From NCBI GenBank assembly GCA_019414205.1, contig DXML01000024.1, forward strand, positions 1 to 64,000: a stretch of DNA of 64,000 nt, in the 5' to 3' direction. Origin of the DNA: Collinsella sp. Lineage in GTDB: Bacteria; Actinomycetota; Coriobacteriia; Coriobacteriales; Coriobacteriaceae. Positions 15,423-24,449 of this stretch are shown in pieces. Below the pieces are notes generated by a model. That model did not search any database, was not told the DNA's origin, and saw only the letters and a program-made list of their open reading frames with translations. Position 1 is the stretch's first letter, and every line of letters begins with the position of its first letter. The translations under genes and the position numbers were made by a program.

Positions 15423-16041
15423 GTTCTTGAACCGGCTGGGCGAGCTTCTGGCCTGCCTGCCGGCAGATCAGGTAAAAGAAACGCAGGAGTTCTACGCGGA
15501 GGCCATCGCCGACCGTATGGAGGACGGCATGACAGAGGCCGAGGCTGTGGCCGCCATGGGCACGCCCGGTGAGGTCGCCGAGGCAACGCTCGACGAACTG
15601 CCCGCCGTGCCGCGCGCGATCGCGAGGACCAAGCGCAAGAGCACGGCACTTCTATGGGCGCTCGCCATCGTGGGCTCTCCGGTATGGATTCCGCTGCTGC
15701 TCGCGTTCGTCGCCGTTGCCGCTGCAGTCTACATCTGTATTTGGGTTCTTGCGCTCTGCGTGTGGATCGTGGCTGCGGCATTCGGGGGCGCGGGCCTGGT
15801 AGGGCTCCTGTTCACCGTGGACGGCATCATTATCGGGCATGTTCCGTACGTTTTGGCCTCGATGGGAATGGGATTCGCTTCCATCGGTGTGGCGCTCCTC
15901 ACGGGAGCCGGCGCCTGGACGGCGTCCAAGCAGATCGCGCGCCTCTCTGCCCTTTGGGCGAAGAAAGCCGTTTCGCCCTTCTGGAAAGATCGAGGCAATA
16001 AGAGCCGCATGGGCGCCGAAGCGGCGCCGCTCACGGCATAG
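15409..16041 (+). CDS. DUF1700 (HAAS-domain) membrane protein
   Basis: 210 aa. The N-terminal helical HAAS domain (MTRDEFLNRLGELLACLPADQVKETQEFYAEAI..GMTEAEAVAAMGTPGEVA) is diagnostic. It is followed by four or so membrane helices (about 80-180) and a basic tail. DUF1700 proteins sit beside PadR regulators and are thought to transmit signals at the membrane; the mechanism is not established. It overlaps padR and is followed 14 bases later by a truncated third gene. Confidence 0.88.
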   Translation: MTRDEFLNRLGELLACLPADQVKETQEFYAEAIADRMEDGMTEAEAVAAMGTPGEVAEATLDELPAVPRAIARTKRKSTALLWALAIVGSPVWIPLLLAFVAVAAAVYICIWVLALCVWIVAAAFGGAGLVGLLFTVDGIIIGHVPYVLASMGMGFASIGVALLTGAGAWTASKQIARLSALWAKKAVSPFWKDRGNKSRMGAEAAPLTA

Positions 16042-16055
16042 GAAGGAGTGCAAAC

Positions 16056-16319
16056 ATGTCCAGCGTAAAAAGGATTTACCTTGCCGTAGCGGGTGGGCTT
16101 GTTGCCACGGGGCTCGTCCTGGCTGCTATCGGATTTGTGGCCTCCGGCTTTAACCTCGCTGTGTTCAACACGCAGATCGACCTGCGCGATGACACCATCA
16201 TTCTGGGTGGTGTTGAAATAGACGACCCGACAGGGCTTCCACTCATCGAGCAGCTTGCCGAGGTCGGCGAGATCCATATTGGATCTGCAACGACTGGTTC
16301 GTCTTCTCCTCGCAAATGA
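16056..16319 (+). pseudogene. truncated DUF4097-type membrane-anchored protein
   Basis: 87 codons after AGGAAGGAGTG. It has an N-terminal transmembrane anchor (YLAVAGGLVATGLVLAAIGFVASGF) followed by the start of an extracytoplasmic region. In PadR-DUF1700 operons the third protein is usually a DUF4097 beta-strand-repeat protein of 250-350 aa. Here the frame ends in SSSPRK right where similarity to any operon gene stops, and a transposase relic lies 250 bases on. I read it as a gene that lost its 3' part by insertion or deletion. A genuinely short protein is the alternative. Confidence 0.55.
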
Positions 16320-16570
16320 TCGAGCTCGTAGCAGCCGTCCCCCCTTCGGGCGCACCACGACGGGCATGAGCACACCGCGCTCGGAGCCTTTTTGCGAGAC
16401 CTTCCGTCACGCTCTTCCTGCGTGGTGAACCGGTCATCGACCGACGAGAGGCTGATGGGAATCTCTCGACTTCGGGCCAATCCCGCTCACCGATCTGGTC
16501 TTCCTTCGTGATGCGCACATAAGCGAGCAGACACCGCGCAGAGCTTCAGCGCGGCCGCACTTCCACGTCT
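16320..16570. other. degenerate sequence between truncated gene and IS relic
   Basis: No frame is convincing on either strand. Arg/Ser-rich frames run through on both strands without recognisable motifs. Probably decayed mobile-element or lost-gene DNA. Confidence 0.4.
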
Positions 16571-16780
16571 ATGACGGAGGTGCCCGGCGGCGTCTTGGCG
16601 ATCCCCTTGTTTGCAGGCGTTAGCGCGTGGGGATCGCCCACTCGGGGGCCGAGGCCGCCGAGGACGGCGGCGAACCTCGCGGTGTCATTCGACATCGCGA
16701 GGTTCCCGGACCATGACCACCTGGCCTCGTACCGCGGCATAGCCCCAAGGGTGAGGAGCTTCGGCACGTCGATCAGGGCG
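16571..16780 (+). pseudogene. IS110-family transposase remnant
   Basis: The frame contains RTAANLAVSFDIARFPDHD followed by HLASYRGIAPRVRSFGTSI (about 16655-16780). This is the C-terminal transposase_20 region of IS110 elements, typically FxxxxHLAAYAGLAPxxxxSGTSI. No N-terminal DEDD domain, start or stop belongs to it, and the frame then runs antisense into livF. It is a dead fragment that marks a past insertion at the end of the padR operon. Confidence 0.7.
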
Positions 16781-16800
16781 CCCGCACAGCGTCGGCCGGT

Positions 16801-16822
16801 CCGCCGTTCGGCAGAACGGCGG
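16801..16822 (-). terminator. hairpin at the 3' end of livF
   Basis: CCGCCGTTC and GAACGGCGG form a perfect 9-bp stem with a GGCA loop, 6 bases past the livF stop. There is no T-run, so termination is uncertain. Confidence 0.5.
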
Positions 16823-16828
16823 AAGTCC

Positions 16829-17542
16829 CTAGCCGCCCAGATATGCCTTGCGAACGTTATCGTCGTGGAGCAGCTCTTGGCCGCTGCCGGTCATGGTGAT
16901 CTTGCCGGTCTCGAGCACATAGCCGCGTGTGGCGATGGAAAGCGCCATCTGTGCGTTTTGCTCGACCAGGAGCACCGTGGTCCCGGCCTTATGCAGGTCC
17001 TCGACGATCTGGAAGATCTGCTCAATCAGAATCGGTGCCAAGCCCATAGAGGGCTCATCGAGCATGAGCAGCTTAGGGTTACTCATAAGAGCGCGGCCCA
17101 TAACGAGCATCTGCTGCTCGCCGCCCGAAAGGGTACCGGCGACCTGGCGACGGCGTTCCTTCAGGCGCGGGAACTGCTCGTAGACGCGCTCAAGGCCCGG
17201 AGCCACCGTTGACTTGGGCTGCGTATAGGCGCCCATTTCCAGGTTCTCCTCGACCGTCATCTGCAAAAAGGCGCGACGACCCTCGGGAACCTGAGCCAGA
17301 CCCTTACCAACCAGCTTGTCGGCGGGCGTATGGGTAATGTCCTCGCCCATAAACTTGATGGAGCCGGTCTTAGAGCGTAGCAGGCCCGAGACGGTCTTGA
17401 GCGTCGTGGACTTACCGGCACCGTTCGCGCCGATCAGAGCCACGATCTCGCCCTCGTTAACGTTAAAGGAGATGTCCTTGATGGCGTGGATGGCGCCGTA
17501 CCAGACGTTGATGTTGTAGACGGAAAGCATCGGCTCTGCCAT
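16829..17542 (-). CDS. livF: branched-chain amino acid ABC transporter ATP-binding protein
   Basis: 237 aa. Walker A GANGAGKST (about 36-44), ABC signature LSGGEQQM (about 139-146), Walker B LLMLDEPSMGL and the switch His (VLLVEQNA region) are intact. The short length and IHAIKDISFNVNEGEIVALIGANGAGKST are typical of LivF. It energises import of leucine, isoleucine and valine, or related substrates, with LivG, LivM and LivH. It is the last gene of the operon, directly after livG with no gap. Confidence 0.95.
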   Translation of the reverse strand: MAEPMLSVYNINVWYGAIHAIKDISFNVNEGEIVALIGANGAGKSTTLKTVSGLLRSKTGSIKFMGEDITHTPADKLVGKGLAQVPEGRRAFLQMTVEENLEMGAYTQPKSTVAPGLERVYEQFPRLKERRRQVAGTLSGGEQQMLVMGRALMSNPKLLMLDEPSMGLAPILIEQIFQIVEDLHKAGTTVLLVEQNAQMALSIATRGYVLETGKITMTGSGQELLHDDNVRKAYLGG

Positions 17543-18403
17543 TTAGTTCTCCCCCTTATCCTGCTTACCCAGATACGCCTCGATAACGGCGTCGTTGTTC
17601 TGGATTTCCTCTGCCGTGCCCTTGGCGATGACCTTACCAAAGTTGAGCACGCAGATGCCCTCGCAGATGTTCATAACGAGCGACATATCATGCTCGATAA
17701 GCATGATGGCGATGCCGAAGGTGTCGCGGATCTTAACGATGTTCGCCATGAGCTCCGCGGTCTCGGACGGGTTCATGCCGGCGGCAGGCTCGTCGAGCAA
17801 CAGCAGCTTGGGGTTGGTGGCAAGCGCGCGGACGATCTCCAGACGACGCTGAGCGCCGTAAGGCAGCGAGCCGGCCTGTTCATTTGCCAGGTGCTCCATG
17901 TCAAAAATGGACAGCAGCTCCATGGCACGCTCGTGGGCGGCCTTCTCGTGCTTCCAATACGTCGGCAGGCGCAGCACGCCCTCAAAGCCGGAGTAGCGCT
18001 CCTGATTGTGCAGACCGACCTTGACGTTATCCTCCACCGTCATGGTGTTGAACAGGCGAATGTTCTGGAATGTACGGGCAATACCCATGCGGTTGACCTG
18101 ATAGACCGACTTGCCCGAGGTGTCCTCACCATCGAGCAGGATAGTACCGTGCGTGGGCTGGTACACCTTGGTGAGCAGGTTGAAGACCGTGGTCTTACCG
18201 GCACCGTTGGGACCGATCAGACCGGCGATCTCGGTCTTACCGATGGTCAGGCTAAAGTCGTCGACCGCCTTGAGGCCGCCAAATTCAATGCCCAGGTGGA
18301 TGCACTCGAGCGCCGGGCGCTGGCCCAGGTCGCGGTCGGGAACGATGGCGCCAGAAGGATACGGGACCATCTTGCCCTTGTTGAACTCAAACTTACTGGG
18401 CAT
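17543..18403 (-). CDS. livG: branched-chain amino acid ABC transporter ATP-binding protein
   Basis: 286 aa from the ATG at 18403, preceded by AAGGAGGTGGCAGCC. Walker A GPNGAGKTT, ABC signature LPYGAQRR, a typical LivG variant, and Walker B LLLLDEPAAGMNPSE are present. The C-terminus carries the LivG-type LNFGKVIAKGTAEEIQ. It works as a heterodimer with LivF. It overlaps the livM 3' end by 11 bases, which suggests translational coupling. Confidence 0.95.
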   Translation of the reverse strand: MPSKFEFNKGKMVPYPSGAIVPDRDLGQRPALECIHLGIEFGGLKAVDDFSLTIGKTEIAGLIGPNGAGKTTVFNLLTKVYQPTHGTILLDGEDTSGKSVYQVNRMGIARTFQNIRLFNTMTVEDNVKVGLHNQERYSGFEGVLRLPTYWKHEKAAHERAMELLSIFDMEHLANEQAGSLPYGAQRRLEIVRALATNPKLLLLDEPAAGMNPSETAELMANIVKIRDTFGIAIMLIEHDMSLVMNICEGICVLNFGKVIAKGTAEEIQNNDAVIEAYLGKQDKGEN

Positions 18404-19472
18404 CGGCTGCCACCTCCTTCTTGGAAGCAAAGCGGTCCTTAATGCGTGCGAAGAACGCCTTGAGCTGCGGGTTGTTGGTAAAGATCATGACCAGAATCAG
18501 CACGATGGCGTAGATGAGCATGCGGTAGTCCGAGAACTGACGGAGCAGCTCGGGAAGCACCGTGAGCAACGCCGCCGCGATGACGGAGCCGCGCATATTG
18601 CCCAGACCGCCCAGGACCACGAATACCAGGATGAGGATGGACGTGTTGAAGTCGAACTTGGTGGCGGAAAGCTGCGAGAAGTTACCGCCGAAGAGGGCTC
18701 CGGCAGCGCCGGCGAGAGCGGCGGAAACCACGAAGGCGATCATGCGGTACTCGGTGACGGAGATGCCCACGGACTCGGCAGCGATCTTGTTGTCGCGCAC
18801 GGCCATAATGGCACGGCCGGTACGGCTGCGAACCAGGTTGAGCACGATCACGAGTGCGACCATGACCAGGATGGCACCGGCGAGGAAGGTCGAGTACGTC
18901 GACACGCCCGATGCGCCCTGCGCGCCCTTGATGATGGCGGTGCCGTCCTCGAGCAGGTGCAGGTCGTCGATCGTGGAGTTACCTGTGATGTTAAAGATCA
19001 CATGCAGGCCGCGGGAGTCGACGCCCACGATAAGGCAGGTGACGATCTCTTTGATGATCTCGCCAAAGGCCAGCGTCACGATAGCCAGGTAATCGCCGCT
19101 CAGGCGAAGGACCGGGATGCCGATCAAGAAGCCCAGGATGGCGGCAGCGATGGCACCGACCACGATGCTGATGATAAGGCGCACCGGATCGGAGGGAACG
19201 GTGCTCTCCAGCGCGACGGCGGTGACGATTCCCGTATAGGCACCGACACTCATAAAGCCCGCGTGGCCCAGCGACAAGTCGCCCGCGATGCCGACGACGA
19301 GGTTAAGGGAGATGGCCATGACGATATAGGCCGTGATGGGAACCAGCTGACCGGCGATCATGCGCGGAATCATGTGGTTGGACTGCATAAAGAACACGAT
19401 GGCGAACGCCACAAGGCACATGGCGTACGTAACAAAGTCGTGACGCGTCTGCTTGTCTTTAAGAAACTTCAT
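18393..19472 (-). CDS. livM: branched-chain amino acid ABC transporter permease
   Basis: About 359 aa with roughly ten membrane helices. The LivM loop motif is present (AVRDNKIAAESVGISVTEYRMIAFVVSAALAGAAGAL), as are NLVVGIAGDLSLGHAGFMSVGAY and LGGLGNMRGSVIAAALL. I use the ATG at 19472, which follows AGGTGAG. A GTG at 19481 directly after the livH stop is the alternative start and adds three residues. It pairs with LivH to form the membrane channel. Confidence 0.94.
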   Translation of the reverse strand: MKFLKDKQTRHDFVTYAMCLVAFAIVFFMQSNHMIPRMIAGQLVPITAYIVMAISLNLVVGIAGDLSLGHAGFMSVGAYTGIVTAVALESTVPSDPVRLIISIVVGAIAAAILGFLIGIPVLRLSGDYLAIVTLAFGEIIKEIVTCLIVGVDSRGLHVIFNITGNSTIDDLHLLEDGTAIIKGAQGASGVSTYSTFLAGAILVMVALVIVLNLVRSRTGRAIMAVRDNKIAAESVGISVTEYRMIAFVVSAALAGAAGALFGGNFSQLSATKFDFNTSILILVFVVLGGLGNMRGSVIAAALLTVLPELLRQFSDYRMLIYAIVLILVMIFTNNPQLKAFFARIKDRFASKKEVAADAQ

Positions 19473-19481
19473 AACGCTCAC

Positions 19482-20363
19482 CTACACCTTCTCGGGGACG
19501 TACTTGCCCAAGAGGCCGGCAGGCTTGACGAGCAGGACGATGATCAGAACACCAAAGACGATGGAGTTGGCAAGGCTCGTGGAAATGTAGGCCTGCGCCA
19601 TCGCCTCGATGATGCCGATGAGAATGCCACCGACAAAGGCGCCGGGGATGGAGCCGATACCGCCGAAGACGGCGGCGTCGAAGGCCTTGATGCCAGGCAT
19701 GGCACCCGTCGTGGGCTGCAGCACCGGCGAGTAGGAGCACAGAAGCACGCCGGCGATGGCGGCAAGGGCAGAGCCGATGGCAAACGTCATCGAAATAGTG
19801 CGGTTGACGTTGATGCCCATGAGCTGAGCGGCGGCCTTGTCCTCGGACACGGCGCGCATGGCCTTGCCCATCTTGGTCTTACCTGTAAAGAACATCAGAC
19901 CGGCCATGATAACCAGGCAGGCGACGATGGTGACGAGCGAGACGGCACTCACGTTGAACTTGGCCAAGAACTCCGGCACCGGGAGGGTGACGAGCGAAGT
20001 GAAGTTCTTGGGCGTGGCGCCCCACAGAAGCTGCGCGGCGTTCTGCAGGAAGTAGGACACGCCGATGGCCGTGATCAGAACGGCCAGCGGGCCCGCCTGA
20101 CGCAGCGGCTTGTATGCCAGGCCCTCGATGAGAACACCGAGAACGGTACAGACCACACAAGAGAGAATTACAGATGCCCAGCCCGGGAGGCCGAGATACG
20201 ACGTGGCACAGAACGAGACATAGGCACCGACCATGATGACGTCGCCGTGAGCGAAGTTCAGCATCTTGGCGATACCGTAGACCATGGTGTAGCCCAACGC
20301 GATGATGGCGTAGACGCTGCCCATGGACAGGCCGTTGACCAGGTATTGGATAAAGACCGTCAT
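19482..20363 (-). CDS. livH: branched-chain amino acid ABC transporter permease
   Basis: 293 aa from the ATG at 20363, with AAAGGGGGA at proper spacing; the upstream in-frame sequence is intergenic. It has about eight membrane helices and the LivH landmarks NGLSMGSVYAIIALGYTMVYGIAKMLNFAHGD, RAVSEDKAAAQLMGINVNRTI and GGIGSIPGAFVGG. It follows livK after a 138-base gap holding two hairpins. Confidence 0.95.
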   Translation of the reverse strand: MTVFIQYLVNGLSMGSVYAIIALGYTMVYGIAKMLNFAHGDVIMVGAYVSFCATSYLGLPGWASVILSCVVCTVLGVLIEGLAYKPLRQAGPLAVLITAIGVSYFLQNAAQLLWGATPKNFTSLVTLPVPEFLAKFNVSAVSLVTIVACLVIMAGLMFFTGKTKMGKAMRAVSEDKAAAQLMGINVNRTISMTFAIGSALAAIAGVLLCSYSPVLQPTTGAMPGIKAFDAAVFGGIGSIPGAFVGGILIGIIEAMAQAYISTSLANSIVFGVLIIVLLVKPAGLLGKYVPEKV

Positions 20364-20410
20364 GTTCCACATCCCCCTTTCGAATAGGTTTCCAGTTAAT
20401 GTATGAAACA

Positions 20411-20470
20411 GGGACGTTACACTGTCCCTAGATACCAAGCAAGCAGGGAAGGCCAAACCTCCCCTGCTTG
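20411..20470 (-). terminator. two hairpins between livK and livH
   Basis: On the minus strand AAGCAGGGGAGG pairs with CCTTCCCTGCTT (20441-20469) and GGGACAG pairs imperfectly with CGTCCC (20411-20428). Neither has a T-run. Their position after the binding-protein gene fits partial termination or mRNA protection that gives more LivK than permease. Confidence 0.55.
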
Positions 20471-20501
20471 GGATCAAAACCGCTCAATGTAAGGCGGTCT
20501 A

Positions 20502-21668
20502 TTAGGCCTGTACGTACTTGCCGTCGGTGATAACGTACGCCGTGGGGTCCTTCTGGACCTGGCCCTTATCGTTCCAGGTGAGCTTGCCGGTCAGACCGTC
20601 AACGGTAATCTTGAGCATAGCCTTGGGCAGCTTCTCGGCGACCTCGGTCGGGTCGGCGTCGACACCAAGACCGGCCTCCTTGAGGGCCTCGGCCACCGCG
20701 TGCACGCCATCGTAGGCGTCGGCGGCAAACTGGTCGGGGGTATCGCCGTACTTATCCTTGTAAGCGTTGACGAAGTCGGCGTTCTTCTCGTCGTCGGCGG
20801 AGAACGGGGTCATGAGCAGCAGACCCTCGGCAAGAGAGGTGTCGAAGCCCTCAACGCCCAGGATGCCGTCCATGCCGTCGCAACCCATCATCTTGACGTC
20901 GTAGCCCATGTCCTTGGCGTTCTTGAGCAGGACGGACGCCGGCGTGTAGTAGATCGGCGCAAAGATGAGCGTGGCGCCGGCCTCCTTGGCCTTGGTGAGC
21001 TGGTTGGTAAAGCTCGTGGAGGAGTCGTCCTTAAAGGTCTCGGTATCGACGATGTCGAGCTTGGATGCCTTGGCCTGCTCGGCAAAGGCATCGGCAACAC
21101 CCGAGCTGTACGTATCGCCGGAGTTGTAGAACAGGGCGATCTTGGCGTCTGCATACTTCTCGGCCAAAAACTTGGCAGCACTCGCGCCCATGGTGGGGTC
21201 GGTAAAGCAAACCTGGAAAACCGTGGTCTTGTCCTTGGTGACGTCGAGGGACGAAGCAGAGGGGGTGACCATGAGCATATCGTCGGCGATCTCGCCCGAG
21301 ACAGCGACGGCGGCACCAGTCGTGACGGGGCCGACGAGCGCCTGCATGCCCCAGTCGCACAGGGTATTGAAGGCGTTGATAGCCTTCTCGCCGTCGGCGA
21401 CGTCATCCTCGGACTTAAGCGAGAGTTTGAGGTCCTTGGTCGAGAAATCCTTGGCGGCAAGCTTGGCACCCTTCTCGGCCGAAACGCCATAGGTTGCCGC
21501 GGCGCCGGTCAGAGGGCCGATGACACCGATCTTGAAGGTCTTGCCGTCATCGGCGGTGCCGCCGTCCGAGCCACCCGACGAGCAACCAGCGAGTGCGGCG
21601 GTGCTGCCGAGCGCCGCAGCGCCGGCGAGAAAGTTCCTACGGCTGAGCGTGCTGTTGATGTTGAACAT
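20502..21668 (-). CDS. livK: branched-chain amino acid ABC transporter substrate-binding lipoprotein
   Basis: 388 aa. The N-terminus has a twin-arginine motif (SRRNFLAG) and a lipobox (LAGC, Cys about 28), so it is probably a Tat-exported lipoprotein. The mature protein is a type I periplasmic-binding fold (KIGVIGPLTGAAATYG; NTLCDWGMQALVGPVTTGAAVAVS; AADAYDGVHAVAEAL), as in LivJ/LivK. It captures branched-chain amino acids or similar ligands for LivHMGF. It is the first gene of the operon, with AAAAAGGGGGACACC before the ATG, and is transcribed divergently from homoserine dehydrogenase. Confidence 0.94.
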   Translation of the reverse strand: MFNINSTLSRRNFLAGAAALGSTAALAGCSSGGSDGGTADDGKTFKIGVIGPLTGAAATYGVSAEKGAKLAAKDFSTKDLKLSLKSEDDVADGEKAINAFNTLCDWGMQALVGPVTTGAAVAVSGEIADDMLMVTPSASSLDVTKDKTTVFQVCFTDPTMGASAAKFLAEKYADAKIALFYNSGDTYSSGVADAFAEQAKASKLDIVDTETFKDDSSTSFTNQLTKAKEAGATLIFAPIYYTPASVLLKNAKDMGYDVKMMGCDGMDGILGVEGFDTSLAEGLLLMTPFSADDEKNADFVNAYKDKYGDTPDQFAADAYDGVHAVAEALKEAGLGVDADPTEVAEKLPKAMLKITVDGLTGKLTWNDKGQVQKDPTAYVITDGKYVQA

Positions 21669-21919
21669 GGTGTCCCCCTTTTTCGCTGGCCGCGGTGCGG
21701 CCGTCTTGCGGTACAGGGCAAACCTTATGGCGCAAACGTTGACAGTTTGTTACGGAAGTCCGTTTGTAGCGAGCGTGTTTCCAATGTTTCCGCAGCGTTT
21801 CGGGGGTGCCGTTTTGTGCGGCTCCTGTTGCCTGGCGAGCACGCGCCCCCGGTTCACGCTAGAATGCACTCAACCTTTAAGCGGTTTATCCATCCATAAG
21901 ATGCACGAAGGAGTTATCT

Positions 21920-23263
21920 ATGAGCGAACCCCTGCGCACCGTGAACGTCGGTCTGATCGGTCTGGGAACCGTCGGCGGCGGCGTGGCCCGTCTGATCAAG
22001 AGCCACCACGATGAGTACCTGGCAGCCTACGGCATCGACCTTAAGCTGACCCGCGCCTGCGCGCTTGCTTGGGAGCAGGCCGAGGCGGCAGGCATTGAGC
22101 GCGAGGCCTTTACGAGCGACTGGCACGATGTCGTCACCGACCCCGCCGTCGACATCGTCGTCGAGCTGATTGGCGGCGAGCATCCCGCAACCGAGATCTT
22201 CACCACTGCCTTCGAGAACGGCAAGCATGTCGTCTCCGCCAACAAGGCCCTGCTGGGCCGCCATGTCGAGACGCTTGCCGAAAAGGCGCGTGCGTGCGGC
22301 GTGCAGATTAAGTGCGAGGCCAGCTGCGGTGGCGGCATCCCCATTGTCAGCACACTCGAGCACGACCTGGTGGGTAACAAGATCCTGACCATCGCCGGCA
22401 TCCTCAACGGCACCACCAACTACATCCTGTCGCGCATGGACGCCGAGGGCGCCGATTACGCTGACGTGCTCGCCGACGCACAGGCTAAGGGCTATGCCGA
22501 GGCCGACCCGTCCGCCGACGTCGACGGCTTCGATGCCGCCAGCAAGACGGCCATCCTCGCCTCCATCGGCTTTGGCACCCGCGTTACCACCGATGATGTG
22601 TACCAGCAGGGTATCCGCACCATCGGCGCCGAGGACATCGCCCAGGCCCGCGAGCTCGGCTACACCATCAAGCTGCTGGGCATCGCCCGCAACACCGACG
22701 CCGGCGTCGACGTTCGCGTGCATCCCACGCTCATCCCGGCAGACCATATGCTTGCCAAGGTCAACGGCGCCATGAACGCCGTCTACGTGGTAGGCGACGC
22801 CGTGGGCGAGACCATGTTCTACGGCGCGGGCGCAGGCTCCTTCCCCACCGCGAGCGCCGTCGTGGGCGATATCCTGTCGCTCTCCGAGCAGATCAGCCGC
22901 GGCGTGGCTCCGCTGCCCGAGATTGAGCCCTATGGCCACAACCTCACCTTTAAGCCCATGGACGAGCTCCAGACCAAGTACTATGTGCGTCTGAAAGTCG
23001 CCGACCGCGTGGGCGCCCTGTCCGAGACGGTCGACATCTTTGCCAAGCACAACATCTCGATCTCGCTCATCAACCAGGTCGAGGACGGCAAATCGGGCGT
23101 CAGCGATGCCTGCTCGGTCATCTTCCTGACGCACCGCGCGCTCGAGAAGGACGTCCAGGCTGCCGCCGCCGAGCTTGCCAGCGTCGGCTGCGTGGCCGAG
23201 GTCGCCAACGTCCTGCGCATCGAGGACGTTGAGGCTTGGACCGAAGGCGTCATGGCGAACTAG
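21920..23263 (+). CDS. hom: homoserine dehydrogenase
   Basis: 447 aa. NAD(P)-binding GLGTVGGGVARL at about 14-25, the catalytic-domain segments EASCGGGIPIVSTLEHDLVGNKI and GILNGTTNYILSRM, KTAILASIGFGTRV, and a C-terminal ACT domain (about 365-440, VADRVGALSETVDIFAKHNISI) that usually gives threonine feedback inhibition. It reduces aspartate semialdehyde to homoserine on the way to threonine and methionine. The ATG follows CGAAGGAGTTATCT, and an intrinsic terminator follows at 23295. Confidence 0.97.
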   Translation: MSEPLRTVNVGLIGLGTVGGGVARLIKSHHDEYLAAYGIDLKLTRACALAWEQAEAAGIEREAFTSDWHDVVTDPAVDIVVELIGGEHPATEIFTTAFENGKHVVSANKALLGRHVETLAEKARACGVQIKCEASCGGGIPIVSTLEHDLVGNKILTIAGILNGTTNYILSRMDAEGADYADVLADAQAKGYAEADPSADVDGFDAASKTAILASIGFGTRVTTDDVYQQGIRTIGAEDIAQARELGYTIKLLGIARNTDAGVDVRVHPTLIPADHMLAKVNGAMNAVYVVGDAVGETMFYGAGAGSFPTASAVVGDILSLSEQISRGVAPLPEIEPYGHNLTFKPMDELQTKYYVRLKVADRVGALSETVDIFAKHNISISLINQVEDGKSGVSDACSVIFLTHRALEKDVQAAAAELASVGCVAEVANVLRIEDVEAWTEGVMAN

Positions 23264-23294
23264 CCCAACGCTCGCCTAGCAATACGCGCCTTGA

Positions 23295-23330
23295 GGGCTC
23301 CCGTCCGATGTGGGACGGGAGCCCTTTTGT
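23295..23330 (+). terminator. terminator of hom
   Basis: GGGCTCCCGTCC (23295-23306) pairs with GGACGGGAGCCC (23313-23324), followed by TTTTG. Confidence 0.88.
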
Positions 23331-23477
23331 CACCTGCCCTAAGCACAACGGCAAAGCACATTTGCGCGAGCCGCTCATCGGTAACGCGGGCTACCGTTCA
23401 CCGATATGCAAACGCGGCCGATTCCGACTACCGCTACGCTGTGCTGCGAATGTCCGCCCGCGATGAGAGGAAGCACC

Positions 23478-24227
23478 ATGTTGCTCGAGGGCAAGAAAGC
23501 AATCATCACCGGAGGCACACGCGGTATCGGCTATGCCATCGCCTGCCGTTTTATCGAGGAAGGCGCTGCCGTCACCGTCTTTGGCTCGCGCCAGGAGACT
23601 GCCGACACGGCCGTTGAGAAGCTGACAGCCGCCTATCCCGACGCCAAGGTCTGGGGTCGCTCCTGCGATCTCACCTCGCTCGAAGCCGTGACCGAGGCCT
23701 TTACCCAGGCTGCCGCTGACATGGGCGGCTTGGACACGGTCGTCAACAATGCCGGCATCTCCCAGCGCTCGCCGCTCCTTAACTATACGGCCGAGGAGTT
23801 CGCAAAGGTCATGGACCTTAACGTCGTCGCCGTCTTTAATGGCCACCAGGCTGCCGCCAAGATCATGACCGAGGCCGGCCACGACGGCACCATCACTACC
23901 ACAAGCTCGATGGTCGCCAAGTACGGCCAGCCCTCCGGCGTCGGTTACCCCACGTCCAAGTTTGCCGTCAACGGTATGGTCCAGTCGCTCTCGCGCGAGC
24001 TCGCTCCCATGGGCATCCGCGTCAACGCCGTCGCCCCCGGCGTGACTAAGACCGACATGGTCGCCAACCTGCCCGAAGAGGTCATCAAGCCCATCATCGC
24101 CACCATTCCGCTGGGTCGCATGGGCGAGCCCGAGGATGTCGCCAACGCCTTTGTTTTCCTGGCGAGCGACATGTCCTCCTATGTCACGGGCGCCGTGCTC
24201 CCCGTCGACGGAGCCGCCCGCTCCTAA
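23478..24227 (+). CDS. short-chain dehydrogenase/reductase, FabG-like
   Basis: 249 aa from the ATG at 23478, after GAGAGGAAGCACC. Classical SDR motifs: cofactor loop TGGTRGIG (about 11-18), NNAGIS (about 92-97), the catalytic Ser in TTTSSMVAK, and Tyr/Lys in YPTSKFAVNG (YxxxK), then a C-terminal DGAARS. It is close to 3-oxoacyl-ACP reductases, but SDR substrates cannot be read from sequence. It stands alone between two terminators rather than in a fatty-acid gene cluster, so a FabG role in bulk lipid synthesis is doubtful. Confidence 0.9.
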   Translation: MLLEGKKAIITGGTRGIGYAIACRFIEEGAAVTVFGSRQETADTAVEKLTAAYPDAKVWGRSCDLTSLEAVTEAFTQAAADMGGLDTVVNNAGISQRSPLLNYTAEEFAKVMDLNVVAVFNGHQAAAKIMTEAGHDGTITTTSSMVAKYGQPSGVGYPTSKFAVNGMVQSLSRELAPMGIRVNAVAPGVTKTDMVANLPEEVIKPIIATIPLGRMGEPEDVANAFVFLASDMSSYVTGAVLPVDGAARS

Positions 24228-24270
24228 GGAGCCACAAGCTTTGGCTTCAAGTTTCAACATAGCTCAACCA

Positions 24271-24312
24271 AAAAGGCGCGCCGTCTGAATCAACTACAGA
24301 CAGCGCGCCTTC
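24271..24312. terminator. bidirectional terminator
   Basis: AAAAGGCGCGC with inner CGTCTG pairs with CAGAC and GCGCGCCTT. A short T-rich stretch flanks it on the plus side and TTTTTGG on the minus side. It separates the SDR gene from the convergent antiporter gene. Confidence 0.75.
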
Positions 24313-24354
24313 TCCTGTTATGAAAGGGAAACTATGTCCCAGTATTTCGGATCA

Positions 24355-24407
24355 GAACGGGGCACGGTTTCCCCCAGGACCTCCTTGCGGAAACCACATC
24401 CCGTTCC
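24355..24407. repeat. imperfect inverted repeat after the antiporter gene
   Basis: GAACGGGGCACGGTTTCC (24355-24372) and GGAAACCACATCCCGTTCC (24389-24407) are imperfect reverse complements around a 16-base loop. It shares the GGGGAAAC and CGGGGC words with the element at 4427-4519. It lies 43 bases past the antiporter stop. Confidence 0.5.
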
Positions 24408-24449
24408 GAGCCTTCAAAGCGGGACGCGGCTTCCCCGAGAAAGTATCGA

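Noticed and set aside
18111..20387. 758-codon plus-strand frame opposite livGMH
   Set aside because: Asp/Gly/His-rich antisense shadow spanning several verified genes; no start signal or domain.
23331..23477. Small gene between hom and the SDR gene
   Set aside because: Frames here have no ribosome site or recognisable composition.
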